A stretch of 64,000 bases of DNA from Nitrospirales bacterium (GTDB taxonomy: Bacteria; Nitrospirota; Nitrospiria; Nitrospirales; UBA8639). Of this stretch, positions 18,209 through 26,195 are shown one piece after another; the stretch's first letter is position 1, and each line of letters begins with the position of its first letter. The position numbers were made by a program, and so were the translations under genes. The notes under the pieces were generated by a model. That model worked only from the letters and a program-made list of their open reading frames with translations. It was not told where the DNA came from and did no database searches. The stretch covers positions 208,290 to 272,289 of the forward strand of contig BQIV01000001.1 of NCBI GenBank assembly GCA_021604005.1. Direction: 5' to 3'.

Positions 18209-18667
18209 TCACTCTGGAATAATCACGGTATGCGGAAGTTGACGTTCACTGACCATCGAAAGCATGTGTTCCGTGCCGCGTGACTCGCCATCCCAAAAGA
18301 GCAAGATGTGAAAGAAGTCAGCTATTTTGACCAGTTCATTCAGCATATCGGTGTTTCGCTTCATCCCTGCGGATCGGCCATACCTCTCCCACTGTGCGGA
18401 ACGACGAAAGACGGTGGCTCCACACTTTTGAGCTTCCTCCGCACACCAGGAATCGACTCCTCGCGCCCCACCATGGAGGAGCGTGTCCGTCGGTTGCACG
18501 ATTGCTCGCATGGTTTCTCGGACAAGGGTCTCATTGGGAAAATCTCGACTACCTGAGACCAGAAACCACATAGCTGATCGCGGTTGAGATAAGTACTTGA
18601 TGATTACCAAACGATCTTGAGCGATGTAGTCCTTGAACGACCTGCCATGGTGTATATTCTGATTCAT
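18209..18667 (-). CDS. SLOG-fold protein (DUF2493-like)
   Basis: 152 residues, ATG 18667 after GGGAGGG. The core reads WFLVSGSRDFPNETLVRETM, LLHGGARGVDSWCAEEA, WERYGRSAGMKRNTDML and FFHILLFWDGESRGTEHML. This is the DUF2493/YspA pattern: a Rossmann-like SLOG domain related to DprA and LOG, thought to bind nucleotides or nucleotide derivatives. The GSRDF, GGARGVD and GxxRN motifs that line the ligand site are intact. Such proteins are frequent on phages and plasmids and occur in some conflict systems, but no enzymatic role is established. It has its own leader stem-loop 50 nt upstream. Confidence 0.8.
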   Translation of the reverse strand: MNQNIHHGRSFKDYIAQDRLVIIKYLSQPRSAMWFLVSGSRDFPNETLVRETMRAIVQPTDTLLHGGARGVDSWCAEEAQKCGATVFRRSAQWERYGRSAGMKRNTDMLNELVKIADFFHILLFWDGESRGTEHMLSMVSERQLPHTVIIPE

Positions 18668-18716
18668 AGTAAGCCCTCCCTTTATTTGGATTAATGATAT
18701 AAGGGAAGCCTACTCT

Positions 18717-18731
18717 GCCCACGGAGTGGGC
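18717..18731 (-). promoter_or_regulatory. Leader stem-loop upstream of the SLOG gene
   Basis: GCCCAC-GGA-GTGGGC, ending 50 nt before the start codon at 18667. Compared with the copies at 20883 and 23416 both arms changed together (GC pair to AT pair), i.e. the stem is kept. Confidence 0.6.
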
Positions 18732-19016
18732 CCTTTCTTGAAGAGTAATGGGTGCTGAGGGTCAAGGCCCTCAGATAGCTTGCCTGTTGTCCCGGTAAAT
18801 AGGGAAGCATGGTATCATGCAACATCAGTGAGTGCGCTTGTGCAGATGTCACTCATGCTGATGCTGTCCCGTCCCGTCGTCGCGATTCTCACTCGGTTCG
18901 ATGACTCCGCAGCACCGAATTGCTGAGGACAAGCACACGACCACTACACGTGTTGTGATCATGCCCCACCCATGAAGAGTTCTCTTTCTCAAAACATGGC
19001 TATGCCATGGCAAGGG
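18732..19016. other. Non-coding stretch with a long imperfect inverted repeat
   Basis: About 285 bp without a gene in a dense region. CATCAGTGAGTG at 18823-18834 and CACTCATGCTGATG at 18850-18863 form a stem of 12 pairs with a 2-base bulge and a 15-base loop; GCATGGTATCATGC lies just before. It could hold a small RNA, operator or origin-like site. Nothing more specific can be said. Confidence 0.4.
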
Positions 19017-19331
19017 TTAGAGGTTGGATTCGTTATCGTGTTCGTTCATGCCGCAACCTTTACAGGCGTCGATGTTATAAAAGATATCATTGGCAAAGTT
19101 AGGAGAAGGATTGGCGAGACACAACGTCTCCGGGCGGGAACCGTGGAGAAACGGACATCGGCGAATACGATGCCCGATCTGTGGAGGAGGCAATGCCTGG
19201 AGGACTGAGTAACAATATGGCCCGTGAGGAATGTGGCGTTGTAAAGCCTCGTGATCAAGCGAGAGCGCTTCGCGTCGCCTAGCCCAATCGTCATCCGATA
19301 GAGGCTGAACGAACGAGCTGTTATCGTCCAT
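19017..19331 (-). CDS. Hypothetical Cys-containing protein
   Basis: 104 residues from ATG 19331, overlapping the end of the upstream gene (19644-19321) by 11 bp, so the two are probably translated together. It contains PHGPYCYSVL, RRCPFLHGSRPETLCLANPS and a C-terminal ACKGCGMNEHD, giving several Cys/His that could bind a metal. I know no family for it. Confidence 0.6.
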   Translation of the reverse strand: MDDNSSFVQPLSDDDWARRREALSLDHEALQRHIPHGPYCYSVLQALPPPQIGHRIRRCPFLHGSRPETLCLANPSPNFANDIFYNIDACKGCGMNEHDNESNL

Positions 19332-19644
19332 CACAAAACCGCTCGGGCCAATGCCTGACGGCATACTCAATAATCAAGTGCGTATGACAAAACCAGCCAT
19401 CGCGGCAGTAACACAACAGCGTCGCATGCTCATGCTGCGCCAAGGTATCCCAAACCTTAGCTTTGACATTCGTCAGAATGTCAGAGTACTGCTCGGTGTA
19501 CTGCGTCTCTGAAATTTTCCCATCTTTCACACCCATCACCATGGCCCACGTGGGCGCGAAAGCTTTCCACAAGCCCTTCGCCGATTTGACTGTCGTATCG
19601 ATGCCTTCGGCCTTGCCAATTTGTGCACGACGTAAGATGGTCAT
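19321..19644 (-). CDS. DUF488-like small protein
   Basis: 107 residues from ATG 19644, which has AAGGAGG at good spacing. The C-terminal part LLCYCRDGWFCHTHLI followed by IEYAVRHWPERF resembles the end of DUF488 proteins (LLC(A/F)E-x-CHR-x-LIA), whose Cys and His residues suggest a metal or redox site; the N-terminal portion (RAQIGKAEGIDTTVKSAKGL) is consistent with this. Function of the family is unknown. It carries a leader stem-loop 43 nt upstream and is followed directly by the 19017-19331 gene. Confidence 0.6.
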   Translation of the reverse strand: MTILRRAQIGKAEGIDTTVKSAKGLWKAFAPTWAMVMGVKDGKISETQYTEQYSDILTNVKAKVWDTLAQHEHATLLCYCRDGWFCHTHLIIEYAVRHWPERFCDGR

Positions 19645-19686
19645 CATCTCCTCCTTGTGTGTCTGTAACACAAAGAGTGGAAGCTT

Positions 19687-19701
19687 GCCCACGAAGTGGG
19701 C
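19687..19701 (-). promoter_or_regulatory. Leader stem-loop upstream of the DUF488-like gene
   Basis: GCCCAC-GAA-GTGGGC, 43 nt before the start codon at 19644; arms co-vary with the GCCCGC/GCGGGC copies. Confidence 0.6.
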
Positions 19702-19958
19702 CATCGATGAGACTAACGAGGTATTCGGATATTCGGACGTGGGCCTCGCCGTGTCATACGTCTCAAGATATCCAGAATCCGAATGAACCAGGTGCGGAAG
19801 GGAGAGTCTTGAAGGCGTCGTTGAAACCAGATACGCATCGTCACCTCCATCTCAGAGTTAGAACAATTATGCTGAGCAGATACAATGGGGCTTGGACCAC
19901 AGCGAGGGCGTGTAGCCCTCGCCAGTACTGTTGGAAGTCATAATCCATGAACGCTGCG

Positions 19959-20327
19959 TTATGTGTGCTGCACCTTCTTTTTCTTCACACTCATCTCAAA
20001 CGCTTGTACCTCCAGTTTACTCCGTTTCTCGCCTTCGTCCGTTTCCCACGATCGGAAATTGAGTTTACCTTTCACTTCGACCCAGTCCCCCTTGTCTGCT
20101 TGTTGGGAAAATGGCTCACCTTTCTCGCCATACATGACGACAGAGACCCAGTGGGTTCGATCCTGAATATCGCCATCTTTCTCCCACTGCTCCTTGATCG
20201 CTATGTTGGTATTGATCACCATGGTCCCAGACTGGGTATATCGAACTTCTGGTGTATGGGCTAACCGACCGGTAAAGTGGACGGCATTTTTGTCGCTGAA
20301 TGTTCTGGTAGAAGTTTCTGTAGACAT
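19959..20327 (-). CDS. ssb: Single-stranded DNA-binding protein, first copy
   Basis: 122 residues, ATG after GAGGAGG. OB-fold SSB motifs: NAVHFTGRLAHTPEVRYTQSG, INTNIAIKEQW, DRTHWVSVVMYGEKGEPF, KGDWVEVKGKLNFRSWETDE. It binds and protects single-stranded DNA. The C-terminus ends in a basic KKKKVQ stretch and lacks the acidic DDDIPF tail used by chromosomal SSB to recruit repair proteins, as is common for plasmid or phage SSBs. It differs from the second SSB at 27341. Its leader has the most degenerate of the stem-loops. Confidence 0.9.
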   Translation of the reverse strand: MSTETSTRTFSDKNAVHFTGRLAHTPEVRYTQSGTMVINTNIAIKEQWEKDGDIQDRTHWVSVVMYGEKGEPFSQQADKGDWVEVKGKLNFRSWETDEGEKRSKLEVQAFEMSVKKKKVQHT

Positions 20328-20380
20328 GATGGAGCCTCCTCAAAAAAGTGAATAACACAAGTCACGAAGCAGAAAGCCTT

Positions 20381-20395
20381 GTCCGCGGAGCGGCC
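20381..20395 (-). promoter_or_regulatory. Leader stem-loop upstream of ssb copy 1 (degenerate)
   Basis: GTCCGC-GGA-GCGGCC, 54 nt before the start at 20327. One of six pairs is mismatched; the remaining ones are kept. Confidence 0.45.
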
Positions 20396-20448
20396 CTCTT
20401 CACTCTAGTTCGCGGATTTCAGTGTTCTAAATTATAGGTAAAAAACCA

Positions 20449-20829
20449 TCAGGGGATCGGCGGCGAACTAAGAGGCGTATAGGGAACAATATCCGAAGGA
20501 AGACCATCGCCCTGCCGATCGACGTACATGCTGAATTCGCCATCATGATCCGTGTCGACCCAATAGAAGAGTGGAAATTCCAGTGTTGTCACCACACTAT
20601 TCCAATACTCGTTGTATTCCGAGATGATGAGTTGACGTGCGGTTTTGTAATCGACTCGTCCATCTTGCAACAACGAGTATTCTCTGGTGTAGAGCCCCGT
20701 GATGATGTTCACATCTTCATGCACCAGGTAGTTGTCTTCCGGTTCCGTCGGAAGCTGTTGCGCTCCAGTGGGTTGAGAGACCAGGAACACAAGGACAAGA
20801 AACAGAGGGGATAAGTGGAGACATGACAT
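20449..20829 (-). CDS. Secreted protein of unknown function
   Basis: 126 residues from ATG 20829, preceded by AAGGAGG. The start SCLHLSPLFLVLVFLVSQP then TGAQQ is a Sec signal peptide with a likely cut after GAQ. The mature part is acidic and contains VDTDHDGEFSMYVDRQGDG, reminiscent of a calcium-binding D-x-D-x-D/G loop, so an extracytoplasmic Ca2+-binding protein is possible. No family recognised. Own leader stem-loop at 20883. Confidence 0.65.
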   Translation of the reverse strand: MSCLHLSPLFLVLVFLVSQPTGAQQLPTEPEDNYLVHEDVNIITGLYTREYSLLQDGRVDYKTARQLIISEYNEYWNSVVTTLEFPLFYWVDTDHDGEFSMYVDRQGDGLPSDIVPYTPLSSPPIP

Positions 20830-20882
20830 GGCGTTCCTCCTTGGTCTGTGTGAAACAAAACGAGTGACCAAGAAAGAACATT

Positions 20883-20897
20883 GCCCGCGTAGCGGGC
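20883..20897 (-). promoter_or_regulatory. Leader stem-loop upstream of the secreted-protein gene
   Basis: GCCCGC-GTA-GCGGGC, 54 nt before the start codon at 20829. No U-run follows on the minus strand, so it is not a standard terminator. Confidence 0.65.
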
Positions 20898-20957
20898 CTT
20901 GAAGGGTTAGTGTAGTGAATGTGCTGCGAAATGAAGATACAGGGTCGGAGAAAAGAT

Positions 20958-21221
20958 CTACTGATAGGTCCCTTCATTGACTAAAGCCTGCAGGCCGTGT
21001 CGGGGTTCTTGTGGGATCCCATTTTTATCGACAATAGTGAGAAATCGTGGACAAGCCGATGCGTGTAATCGTTGTTTCGCAAGCTCTTCGAGTTGTGAGA
21101 GATGAAACCAGAGGTCGAAGATTGCCTCCCGGCTTCCAAGGACTTCATAGCGATGCTCACAATCAAAGATATCTCGCTTTTCTTCGTTGCCGACGGCCCA
21201 AGTCAGGCGAAAATAATCCAT
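20958..21221 (-). CDS. Hypothetical protein
   Basis: 87 residues with AGAAAGG before the ATG at 21221. It reads like a compact alpha/beta cytosolic protein (YFRLTWAVGNEEKRDIFDCE, LWFHLSQLEELAKQRLHASA). No domain recognised. It is tandem with two secreted-protein genes on the same strand. Confidence 0.6.
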   Translation of the reverse strand: MDYFRLTWAVGNEEKRDIFDCEHRYEVLGSREAIFDLWFHLSQLEELAKQRLHASACPRFLTIVDKNGIPQEPRHGLQALVNEGTYQ

Positions 21222-21266
21222 CTTGTATGCCTTTCTTCTCTCTTCAAGACTGACGGAATAACGACG

Positions 21267-21665
21267 CTACTTTAGACCTGACAACTGTCTCACCAACTCA
21301 GTCTTGTTCTCAGGGACCTTCCTTTCAATACCTTTTACCGTAATCCCTACCACGACCGTACACGCCAGATTGCCGGCCGAAAATGAAAGCGATCGGATTG
21401 GAAAGACAAACGCGCCAGGAGGCCTAAATCCCGGGAGTTCCTCCTCAAGAACCAGGCGAAGATGTTGCTTGGCTTTCTTCTCAGCTTTCCGGCAACTCCG
21501 CCAGGGATCAGAATCGCCGAATGCGGTTCCCCGTCCATAAAGCCAGTGAGTGTCTGTGTCTGAAGCGATCCCTGGTGTCAGTGCCAATCGGGATTCCCCT
21601 AGAACGACTGAAGAGTCGGGAACGACTATGGCAACGACTATCAACAGTAGAATCTGAATCCGCAT
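21267..21665 (-). CDS. Secreted protein of unknown function
   Basis: 132 residues from ATG 21665 (AGGAGG at good spacing). It has a Sec signal (MRIQILLLIVVAIVVPDSSV) and a mature domain with a basic, charged helix (SCRKAEKKAKQHLRLVLEEE) and a beta-rich end (AGNLACTVVVGITVKG). The pair of Cys (RSCR, LACT) may form a disulfide in the periplasm. No known family. Confidence 0.6.
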   Translation of the reverse strand: MRIQILLLIVVAIVVPDSSVVLGESRLALTPGIASDTDTHWLYGRGTAFGDSDPWRSCRKAEKKAKQHLRLVLEEELPGFRPPGAFVFPIRSLSFSAGNLACTVVVGITVKGIERKVPENKTELVRQLSGLK

Positions 21666-21759
21666 AAACACCTCCTCACAGTCGTTTCAGAACCACATGA
21701 AACATTTTGGCTAGTAATACTTGTATAAGGGGACTCCCTAGAGAAAGGAGGTGACGCCC

Positions 21760-22008
21760 ATGGAAGATGATGTGTTTGGATTTGCCGCACCGGTGGGACA
21801 GCATGATCCGGTCACTGATCAACCCACCTCCGTAGATCCGTTCTCTGAAAGTCTGCACGCAGACTTCGTCGGCGCTGAGCCGATCAACGATCTGTTTGGG
21901 ATGGGTACTGATCCGTTTTCGGAAGCCGTCCTCGCGGCTGATCTGCCTGAGGGACCAGACTTGGGGTTTCAAGTCGATCTCACAGGTGAGGGCTCTGGTT
22001 TTCCATAG
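21760..22008 (+). CDS. Small acidic protein with internal repeat
   Basis: 82 residues from ATG 21760, preceded by a perfect AAAGGAGG. Very acidic and poor in Lys/Arg, with a duplicated phrase (VDPFSESLHADFVG and TDPFSEAVLAADL) about 32 residues apart. Probably disordered or an adaptor, possibly a DNA-mimic type protein given its charge, but that is speculation. It is transcribed opposite to its neighbours. Confidence 0.55.
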   Translation: MEDDVFGFAAPVGQHDPVTDQPTSVDPFSESLHADFVGAEPINDLFGMGTDPFSEAVLAADLPEGPDLGFQVDLTGEGSGFP

Positions 22009-22022
22009 CCAATAGCTCAGCA

Positions 22023-22052
22023 GGAAGGGTGGGGGTGAGCTCTCACCCTTCC
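22023..22052. terminator. Bidirectional hairpin between convergent genes
   Basis: GGAAGGGTG paired with CACCCTTCC around a 12-base loop containing GAGCTC; it sits between the stop of the 21760 gene and the stop of the toxin gene at 22082. No clear T-run. Confidence 0.5.
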
Positions 22053-22081
22053 GGGCTCACCGTGGCCGTAAATGAATCCGG

Positions 22082-22390
22082 TTAGGAGGTCTTCCAGGGA
22101 GGAGGATCTTGCTTTATCAAATCCCGGCTTCCGTGAACAACCGTCACGATGCAGAGGCGCTCATCTTTAGTCTGATAGATCACCCGATAATGTTGGATAA
22201 GGAGTTCACGCACATCGTCACGTTGAGCTTCAGGAACCAATCGTCCCAAGTGAGGAGGTTGGGATAACTTACCTACGGCAGTAATGATGCGCTCGATAAA
22301 TCGGCGGGCATAGAAGGGAGAGTCTTTTGCTATATAGGCTTTCAGTTCTCTAAGGTCAGTCCTCGCGTGAAGGGACCACTCAACCCTCAT
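22082..22390 (-). CDS. ParE/RelE-family toxin
   Basis: 102 residues. RVEWSLHARTDLRELKAYIA followed by YARRFIERIITAVGKL, GRLVPE and REL(L)IQHYRVIYQ is the ParE/RelE toxin fold; ParE poisons DNA gyrase, RelE cleaves mRNA on the ribosome, and the ARxDL pattern plus missing RelE catalytic residues favours ParE. It overlaps the upstream antitoxin gene by 11 bp, the normal type II toxin-antitoxin arrangement. Such pairs stabilise plasmids and ICEs. Confidence 0.8.
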   Translation of the reverse strand: MRVEWSLHARTDLRELKAYIAKDSPFYARRFIERIITAVGKLSQPPHLGRLVPEAQRDDVRELLIQHYRVIYQTKDERLCIVTVVHGSRDLIKQDPPPWKTS

Positions 22391-22565
22391 TTGTGAGGAG
22401 CTCAGCTTTTACTTGCTCGTGGGAAACGGTGCGACCAGCCTCAATATCTGCGAGTCCTGCTTCGATTTTCTGCTTGACGTACAATTCATACATGATGTCA
22501 TCCCACGTCGCTTGGTCAGGCAGTTGATCAATAATCTTCTTCGCCGCTTGCTTGGCAGCACTCAT
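22380..22565 (-). CDS. Antitoxin of the ParE-like toxin
   Basis: 61 residues. QAAKKIIDQLPDQATWDDIM then YELYVKQKIEAGLADIEAGR is the short helical antitoxin often found before ParE toxins (prevent-host-death or DUF2281-like type). It precedes and overlaps the toxin gene. Confidence 0.75.
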   Translation of the reverse strand: MSAAKQAAKKIIDQLPDQATWDDIMYELYVKQKIEAGLADIEAGRTVSHEQVKAELLTNEG

Positions 22566-22651
22566 GAAAGACCTCTTAATAAGGATCGTTTCTGTCGTTT
22601 AACTCAAATAGAATTGTAACATCTTGTGTGTACAAAAACGACGGTATATCC

Positions 22652-23374
22652 TTACAAGGATGACTGGTGGTTCATCGCCTCTCTTGCCAGTTGATCCACC
22701 CGCTCATTACCAACTTCCCCATTGTGCCCCCGGACATGCGTCCATGAAATGCTCAGGTGTTCTGCCAGTTTATGAATATCTTTGGCATACTGTTGCGTAA
22801 AAGGAAGCTTGGCTTTCCATGATCTGGTAGGCCAGGCCGCGACTCCTTGATAGTCATACCGAACTTCAACGGTGCGGTGTGCATGATCGTGACACCACTG
22901 TAACCCCTGTCGTGCCGCCTCGCATTCACCTGCCACGTTGCGTAAGGAAAGTACGGAGGGATCGTTCAACACGCCTGAGTCACAATGAACGGACTTTCCA
23001 TCGTGCCAGGCCTCGAACGCCCAACCAATGCACGGGGTGCCCTTGGTATCTTGATACGACCCATCGACATACATGACCACCCGGCCATCATGAGATGACG
23101 AGACGCCCTCAGTGGTAACGGTTCGTGTCGACTGAAAGCGTTGCCATAACGTCTGCACGTAGGTTTGGAGTTCTTCTGGCCACCCGTTCCCTTCGAAGAC
23201 GATTCGTGGCCCTTTCTTCCCGTCGTAGATAATCAGTGTCCGCGTCACACTCGGGGTTTTGGAATTGGCCACGACCAGCTTTTGCCCATAGGGAACCTGA
23301 GTACCCATGGTCGATGAGATGCCATAGCTTTCCAAGTGATGACGAAAGGCGATAGCGAGAGTTTGTGCACACAT
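22652..23374 (-). CDS. Ribonuclease H family protein with N-terminal extension
   Basis: 240 residues, ATG 23374 after AAGGAGG. The C-terminal two thirds are RNase HI: VMYVDGSY (first Asp), RNVAGECEAARQGLQ (Glu), VRYDYQGVA (Asp) and RGHNGEVGNERVDQLA (His and last Asp), so all four metal ligands and the loop His are present. The first ~95 residues (FRHHLESYGI, LIIYDGKKGPRIVFEG) are an extra domain of unknown kind. RNase H removes RNA from RNA-DNA hybrids, a plausible part of plasmid replication. Leader stem-loop 42 nt upstream. Confidence 0.88.
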   Translation of the reverse strand: MCAQTLAIAFRHHLESYGISSTMGTQVPYGQKLVVANSKTPSVTRTLIIYDGKKGPRIVFEGNGWPEELQTYVQTLWQRFQSTRTVTTEGVSSSHDGRVVMYVDGSYQDTKGTPCIGWAFEAWHDGKSVHCDSGVLNDPSVLSLRNVAGECEAARQGLQWCHDHAHRTVEVRYDYQGVAAWPTRSWKAKLPFTQQYAKDIHKLAEHLSISWTHVRGHNGEVGNERVDQLAREAMNHQSSL

Positions 23375-23415
23375 GATGTCCTCCTTCTCTCAAGATTTTT
23401 TGAAAGGAAGACCTT

Positions 23416-23430
23416 GCCCGCGCAGCGGGC
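23416..23430 (-). promoter_or_regulatory. Leader stem-loop upstream of RNase H gene
   Basis: GCCCGC-GCA-GCGGGC, 42 nt before the start at 23374; identical arms to the copies at 18185 and 20883. Confidence 0.65.
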
Positions 23431-23831
23431 CGAGGATTTGCACCTTGACGTGGGAATGAAAAGAGAAAAAGGGGATTGACAAGCCGCACGAAAAGCGCGA
23501 CACTAGAATACTCTATTTGGTTCTGTAGGCATTCGCCGAAACTTTTTTTTCAGTCTCCCGTCACATTTCCGGTCTTTCTGTCGCGTCATCTTTTTATTGG
23601 GATGATGCACTGTCTTTAGTAAGTTTCTCGTTGTAATTTTTCGTCTTCTCGTCCTTCCATCCGGTCCGTTCATCTCACTCGTTTCTGTCTGTCCTGTCAC
23701 ACTAATCGTCAGTCATCAACTCGTCGCTGCTGATTGTCGTTCGTCATGATCAATTCTTACGAATGACTCAACGGCTTTGTCTGTCTTTCACCAGGATCTA
23801 TTTCAGATCGTTTCTCGTCAGGAGGTATCCT
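23431..23831. other. Pyrimidine-rich divergent intergenic region
   Basis: About 400 bp with strong strand asymmetry (C/T on plus, A/G on minus) and many CGTC/CATC steps. It should contain promoters for the RNase H gene (minus) and the 23832 gene (plus). A basic 65-codon minus-strand frame at 23700-23503 exists but has no ribosome-binding site and I do not support it. Confidence 0.35.
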
Positions 23832-24038
23832 ATGTCGTATCCACTGTCTCAAAAAGAACAAGATGCGTGGCGGACGTTTCTCGGGGATCGTCGTCATGTG
23901 CATCTCACCCGTCGTCACTTGTTTGACCGCGTGTTGGAACAGCCGGACATGGTCAAACAGTATCTCAGCACGTTACCGGAGGAGCAGATTCAGGAGGAAG
24001 GTCTGTTGCGGAAATTACAGAAGATGGTCACTCAGTGA
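23832..24038 (+). CDS. Small hypothetical protein
   Basis: 68 residues from ATG 23832 with GGAGG just upstream. Helical and charged (SQKEQDAWRTFLGDRRHVHL, RRHLFDRVLEQPDMVKQYLS), cytosolic. Its end overlaps the end of the convergent gene 24415-24032 by 7 bp. No family recognised. Confidence 0.55.
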   Translation: MSYPLSQKEQDAWRTFLGDRRHVHLTRRHLFDRVLEQPDMVKQYLSTLPEEQIQEEGLLRKLQKMVTQ

Positions 24039-24415
24039 AGCATCTCGTAGCCCTGCCGCACTTTTCTCCCGCACGGCAAGCAGAAGTACCACATAGAAGG
24101 GATTGACTGCTTCGCGTCGTACTCAAACTCCCACGTGTCTGGGTCATCACAGTCTTCACCCGTCGAACGTTTTCCATCCAATCGTCGTCGGCATTCGGAA
24201 CAGATCACGGGCTTCCCAAGAAAACCGATTGAAGCCAGGAGTCGATCATAAAATCGGCGCAATCGGCATTTGAAGGACGCATCAAGAACTGTTCCCGTGT
24301 CGTGGGCATGTTGGAGCGTTCTCGCCAATTCTTCCCATTCTGATCGTAACGGTTCATCTAGATCCGTCTGCAGATCAAGCAGGGTAACGTTTATCTTTTC
24401 GTCGTTTGTACCCAT
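24032..24415 (-). CDS. Zinc-ribbon-like hypothetical protein
   Basis: 127 residues. A helical N-terminal half is followed by CSECRRRLDGKR and CLPCGRKVRQG, two CxxC knuckles about 45 residues apart that can bind one zinc. Divergent from the 24481 gene, whose product also has zinc ribbons. Start uncertain; function unknown. Confidence 0.55.
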   Translation of the reverse strand: MGTNDEKINVTLLDLQTDLDEPLRSEWEELARTLQHAHDTGTVLDASFKCRLRRFYDRLLASIGFLGKPVICSECRRRLDGKRSTGEDCDDPDTWEFEYDAKQSIPSMWYFCLPCGRKVRQGYEMLH

Positions 24416-24480
24416 TCAATCAATCGTCACTCTTTAATCTTTTCTGGTGCCCATTGGCATCCATTGAAAGGAGATCAGTC

Positions 24481-25746
24481 ATGATGTCTTCTACCACAGT
24501 CAATACGTCGCATGCAGTATCTCTAGTCAGGCAACCCATTGATCAGGAAGCGGTGTTGGCACCCTATTTTTTCGCGCTCGAAGCGTATGAAGAACAGGAC
24601 ATTGAGCGACGCAATCAGCGTATGCTCAACGCGCGCACACCCTGGGAGAACCGGTTTGAGGATGAGGATCCCGACTTCGTCCCGCCGACTCCACCATCAA
24701 CGTGGTTGACACCTCGCCATTACGTTACGCTCGCCGATGGTCGACGCGCGATCCGTCTGGATGAACGTCGAGCCTTACCGCTGTGTGGGATTCAGAGCCC
24801 TGTGCTCCTCACCGAAGCGGAACAATCGGCGAAGCCAGTCTATCAGGGCATCAAGTGTGGTGCGTGTGGAGGATTTCATCTCCCGCGTCCAATAAGAAAG
24901 CCAAAGGGTCACACGCATGAACAAACAGTGCATACCGATGAAGACCTCGAGGTTCGGTGCCCCAAATGTCACGCATCCGTCTTAGAAGTCCAACACGAAG
25001 GTCCCTTTTTTACTATTCACTGTTTCTGTGGATTCTGGAAAGAAGGGCAGATCACCGGTCAAGGTTTGTCACAAGCCGAACTCGATCACAACGAACGAGC
25101 TTTAGCTTCTGCGCCCGTTCGGGATTGTTCGGATGATGACGATAACGTATCTGAGGAATATGAAGGCGGCACCTTCACGGACGATCTGTTCGATGAAGCG
25201 TGTGAGAAAGGTCGAGTCGAGGTCATCGACGAGGATCTCATCCCGTTCTCGGAAGAGAGCGAGGTGCATGACGATGCTCACTCATCGACGGAAGCCACCT
25301 CAGATACCCTGTCAGAAAGTGACGAGCATCTTGTCGCGCTTGAAAACCGGTTCTGGCTGGATCATCGCGTCCGGCCATTACGCGTGGCGTTACTTGAAGC
25401 CACCGTGCTTCACCGGATACTGGACGAAGCTGTCAATCTTGTCTGGGCGGTGGCCGCGAATCTGGCTGAATCCTGTGAGCATCTGTCGGCTGCTGCGCAA
25501 CGCGAGGTCGCCGATTGGTTATGCCAGGCGTATCCCGAGGATCTCGAAGGACTCCTTCCTGAACAAGAAGACCAAGAGAACTCAGGTGTGTCTCGGCAGC
25601 TTCCAGACATGCAACAGAAGATTCGCAAGTGGCAGCGTGCCTGTCGCGACCGAGTTAATCGGTTTCGGTATCGGCAAGCAGGCATTCGCATACTGGCTCC
25701 AAAATTTGGTGTCAGTCAGCAAGCGTTTGCTGCAGCGTGCCAGTAA
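24481..25746 (+). CDS. Acidic zinc-ribbon protein, paralogue A
   Basis: 421 residues from ATG 24481 (AAAGGAGA upstream). N-terminal half: PRHYVTLADGRRAIRLDERR and LCGI, then three Cys-rich pairs (CGACGGFH, CPKCHASV, CFCGFW) that can form two zinc ribbons. A long acidic linker (SDDDDNVSEEYEGGTF, EDLIPFSEESEVHDD) leads to a helical domain with LSAAAQREVADWLCQAYPED and a C-terminal helix-turn-helix-like end (RILAPKFGVSQQAFAAACQ). It shares layout and motifs with the protein at 27798-29096, so the two are paralogues. A nucleic-acid-binding or transcription-related role is an inference from the ribbons and terminal helices; I know no described family. Confidence 0.6.
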   Translation: MMSSTTVNTSHAVSLVRQPIDQEAVLAPYFFALEAYEEQDIERRNQRMLNARTPWENRFEDEDPDFVPPTPPSTWLTPRHYVTLADGRRAIRLDERRALPLCGIQSPVLLTEAEQSAKPVYQGIKCGACGGFHLPRPIRKPKGHTHEQTVHTDEDLEVRCPKCHASVLEVQHEGPFFTIHCFCGFWKEGQITGQGLSQAELDHNERALASAPVRDCSDDDDNVSEEYEGGTFTDDLFDEACEKGRVEVIDEDLIPFSEESEVHDDAHSSTEATSDTLSESDEHLVALENRFWLDHRVRPLRVALLEATVLHRILDEAVNLVWAVAANLAESCEHLSAAAQREVADWLCQAYPEDLEGLLPEQEDQENSGVSRQLPDMQQKIRKWQRACRDRVNRFRYRQAGIRILAPKFGVSQQAFAAACQ

Positions 25747-25869
25747 TGGAATAGGAAAAGAGTGGAGGTTGGCGGAACAAAGGGATGAAACGAATCACAC
25801 CTAGAACACGCTGATCACCGACTCTTGGAATTTAACCAGTGGGGGATGCGGAACAATCACTCTCGATTC

Positions 25870-25894
25870 GGGGGTGTCCGCTCCCCCTTTTTTT
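25870..25894 (+). terminator. Intrinsic terminator after paralogue A
   Basis: GGGGG-TGTCCGCT-CCCCC followed by seven T: a short GC stem and T-run on the plus strand, 124 bp after the stop of the 24481 gene. Confidence 0.75.
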
Positions 25895-25940
25895 GTGGTG
25901 GTTTAGACAATAGGAATGCGAATGTAGCGAGAACGTGTTC

Positions 25941-26186
25941 TTACCGTTCCCCATCTCGAAGCAGTCGCAATGCCTCTTCCCATTTCTCGCGCGGCACCAA
26001 CTTGACGACATTCAATAAGCCTTCGTTGAGAAACAAGGCGAGTAATAGTTTCTTGCGAAGTCCTTCGACGTCTACGTCGGATATGAGGTACCCGTTGAGT
26101 AGTTCGAGCTTTTCGGGCGTGAGGGCGTAGTATTCATCCTTCGTGAGTGGTCGTCCTTCAAGGTTTGGTACCGGCAAGTCATTCAT
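25941..26186 (-). CDS. Small hypothetical protein next to toxin-antitoxin genes
   Basis: 81 residues. PVPNLEGRPLTKDEYYALTP then EKLELLNGYLISD resembles the very start of Uma2-type nucleases (LTxEEYxxLP...LIDGELI), but the nuclease domain is missing; the rest (KLLLALFLNEGLLNVVKLVP) is helical. It could be a stand-alone antitoxin-like protein. It follows the Phd-like gene on the same strand. Confidence 0.5.
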   Translation of the reverse strand: MNDLPVPNLEGRPLTKDEYYALTPEKLELLNGYLISDVDVEGLRKKLLLALFLNEGLLNVVKLVPREKWEEALRLLRDGER

Positions 26187-26195
26187 AGTTTTTGA

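Noticed and set aside
23503..23700. Basic 65-codon minus-strand frame
   Set aside because: Arises from a purine-rich strand; GTG start without a Shine-Dalgarno sequence.
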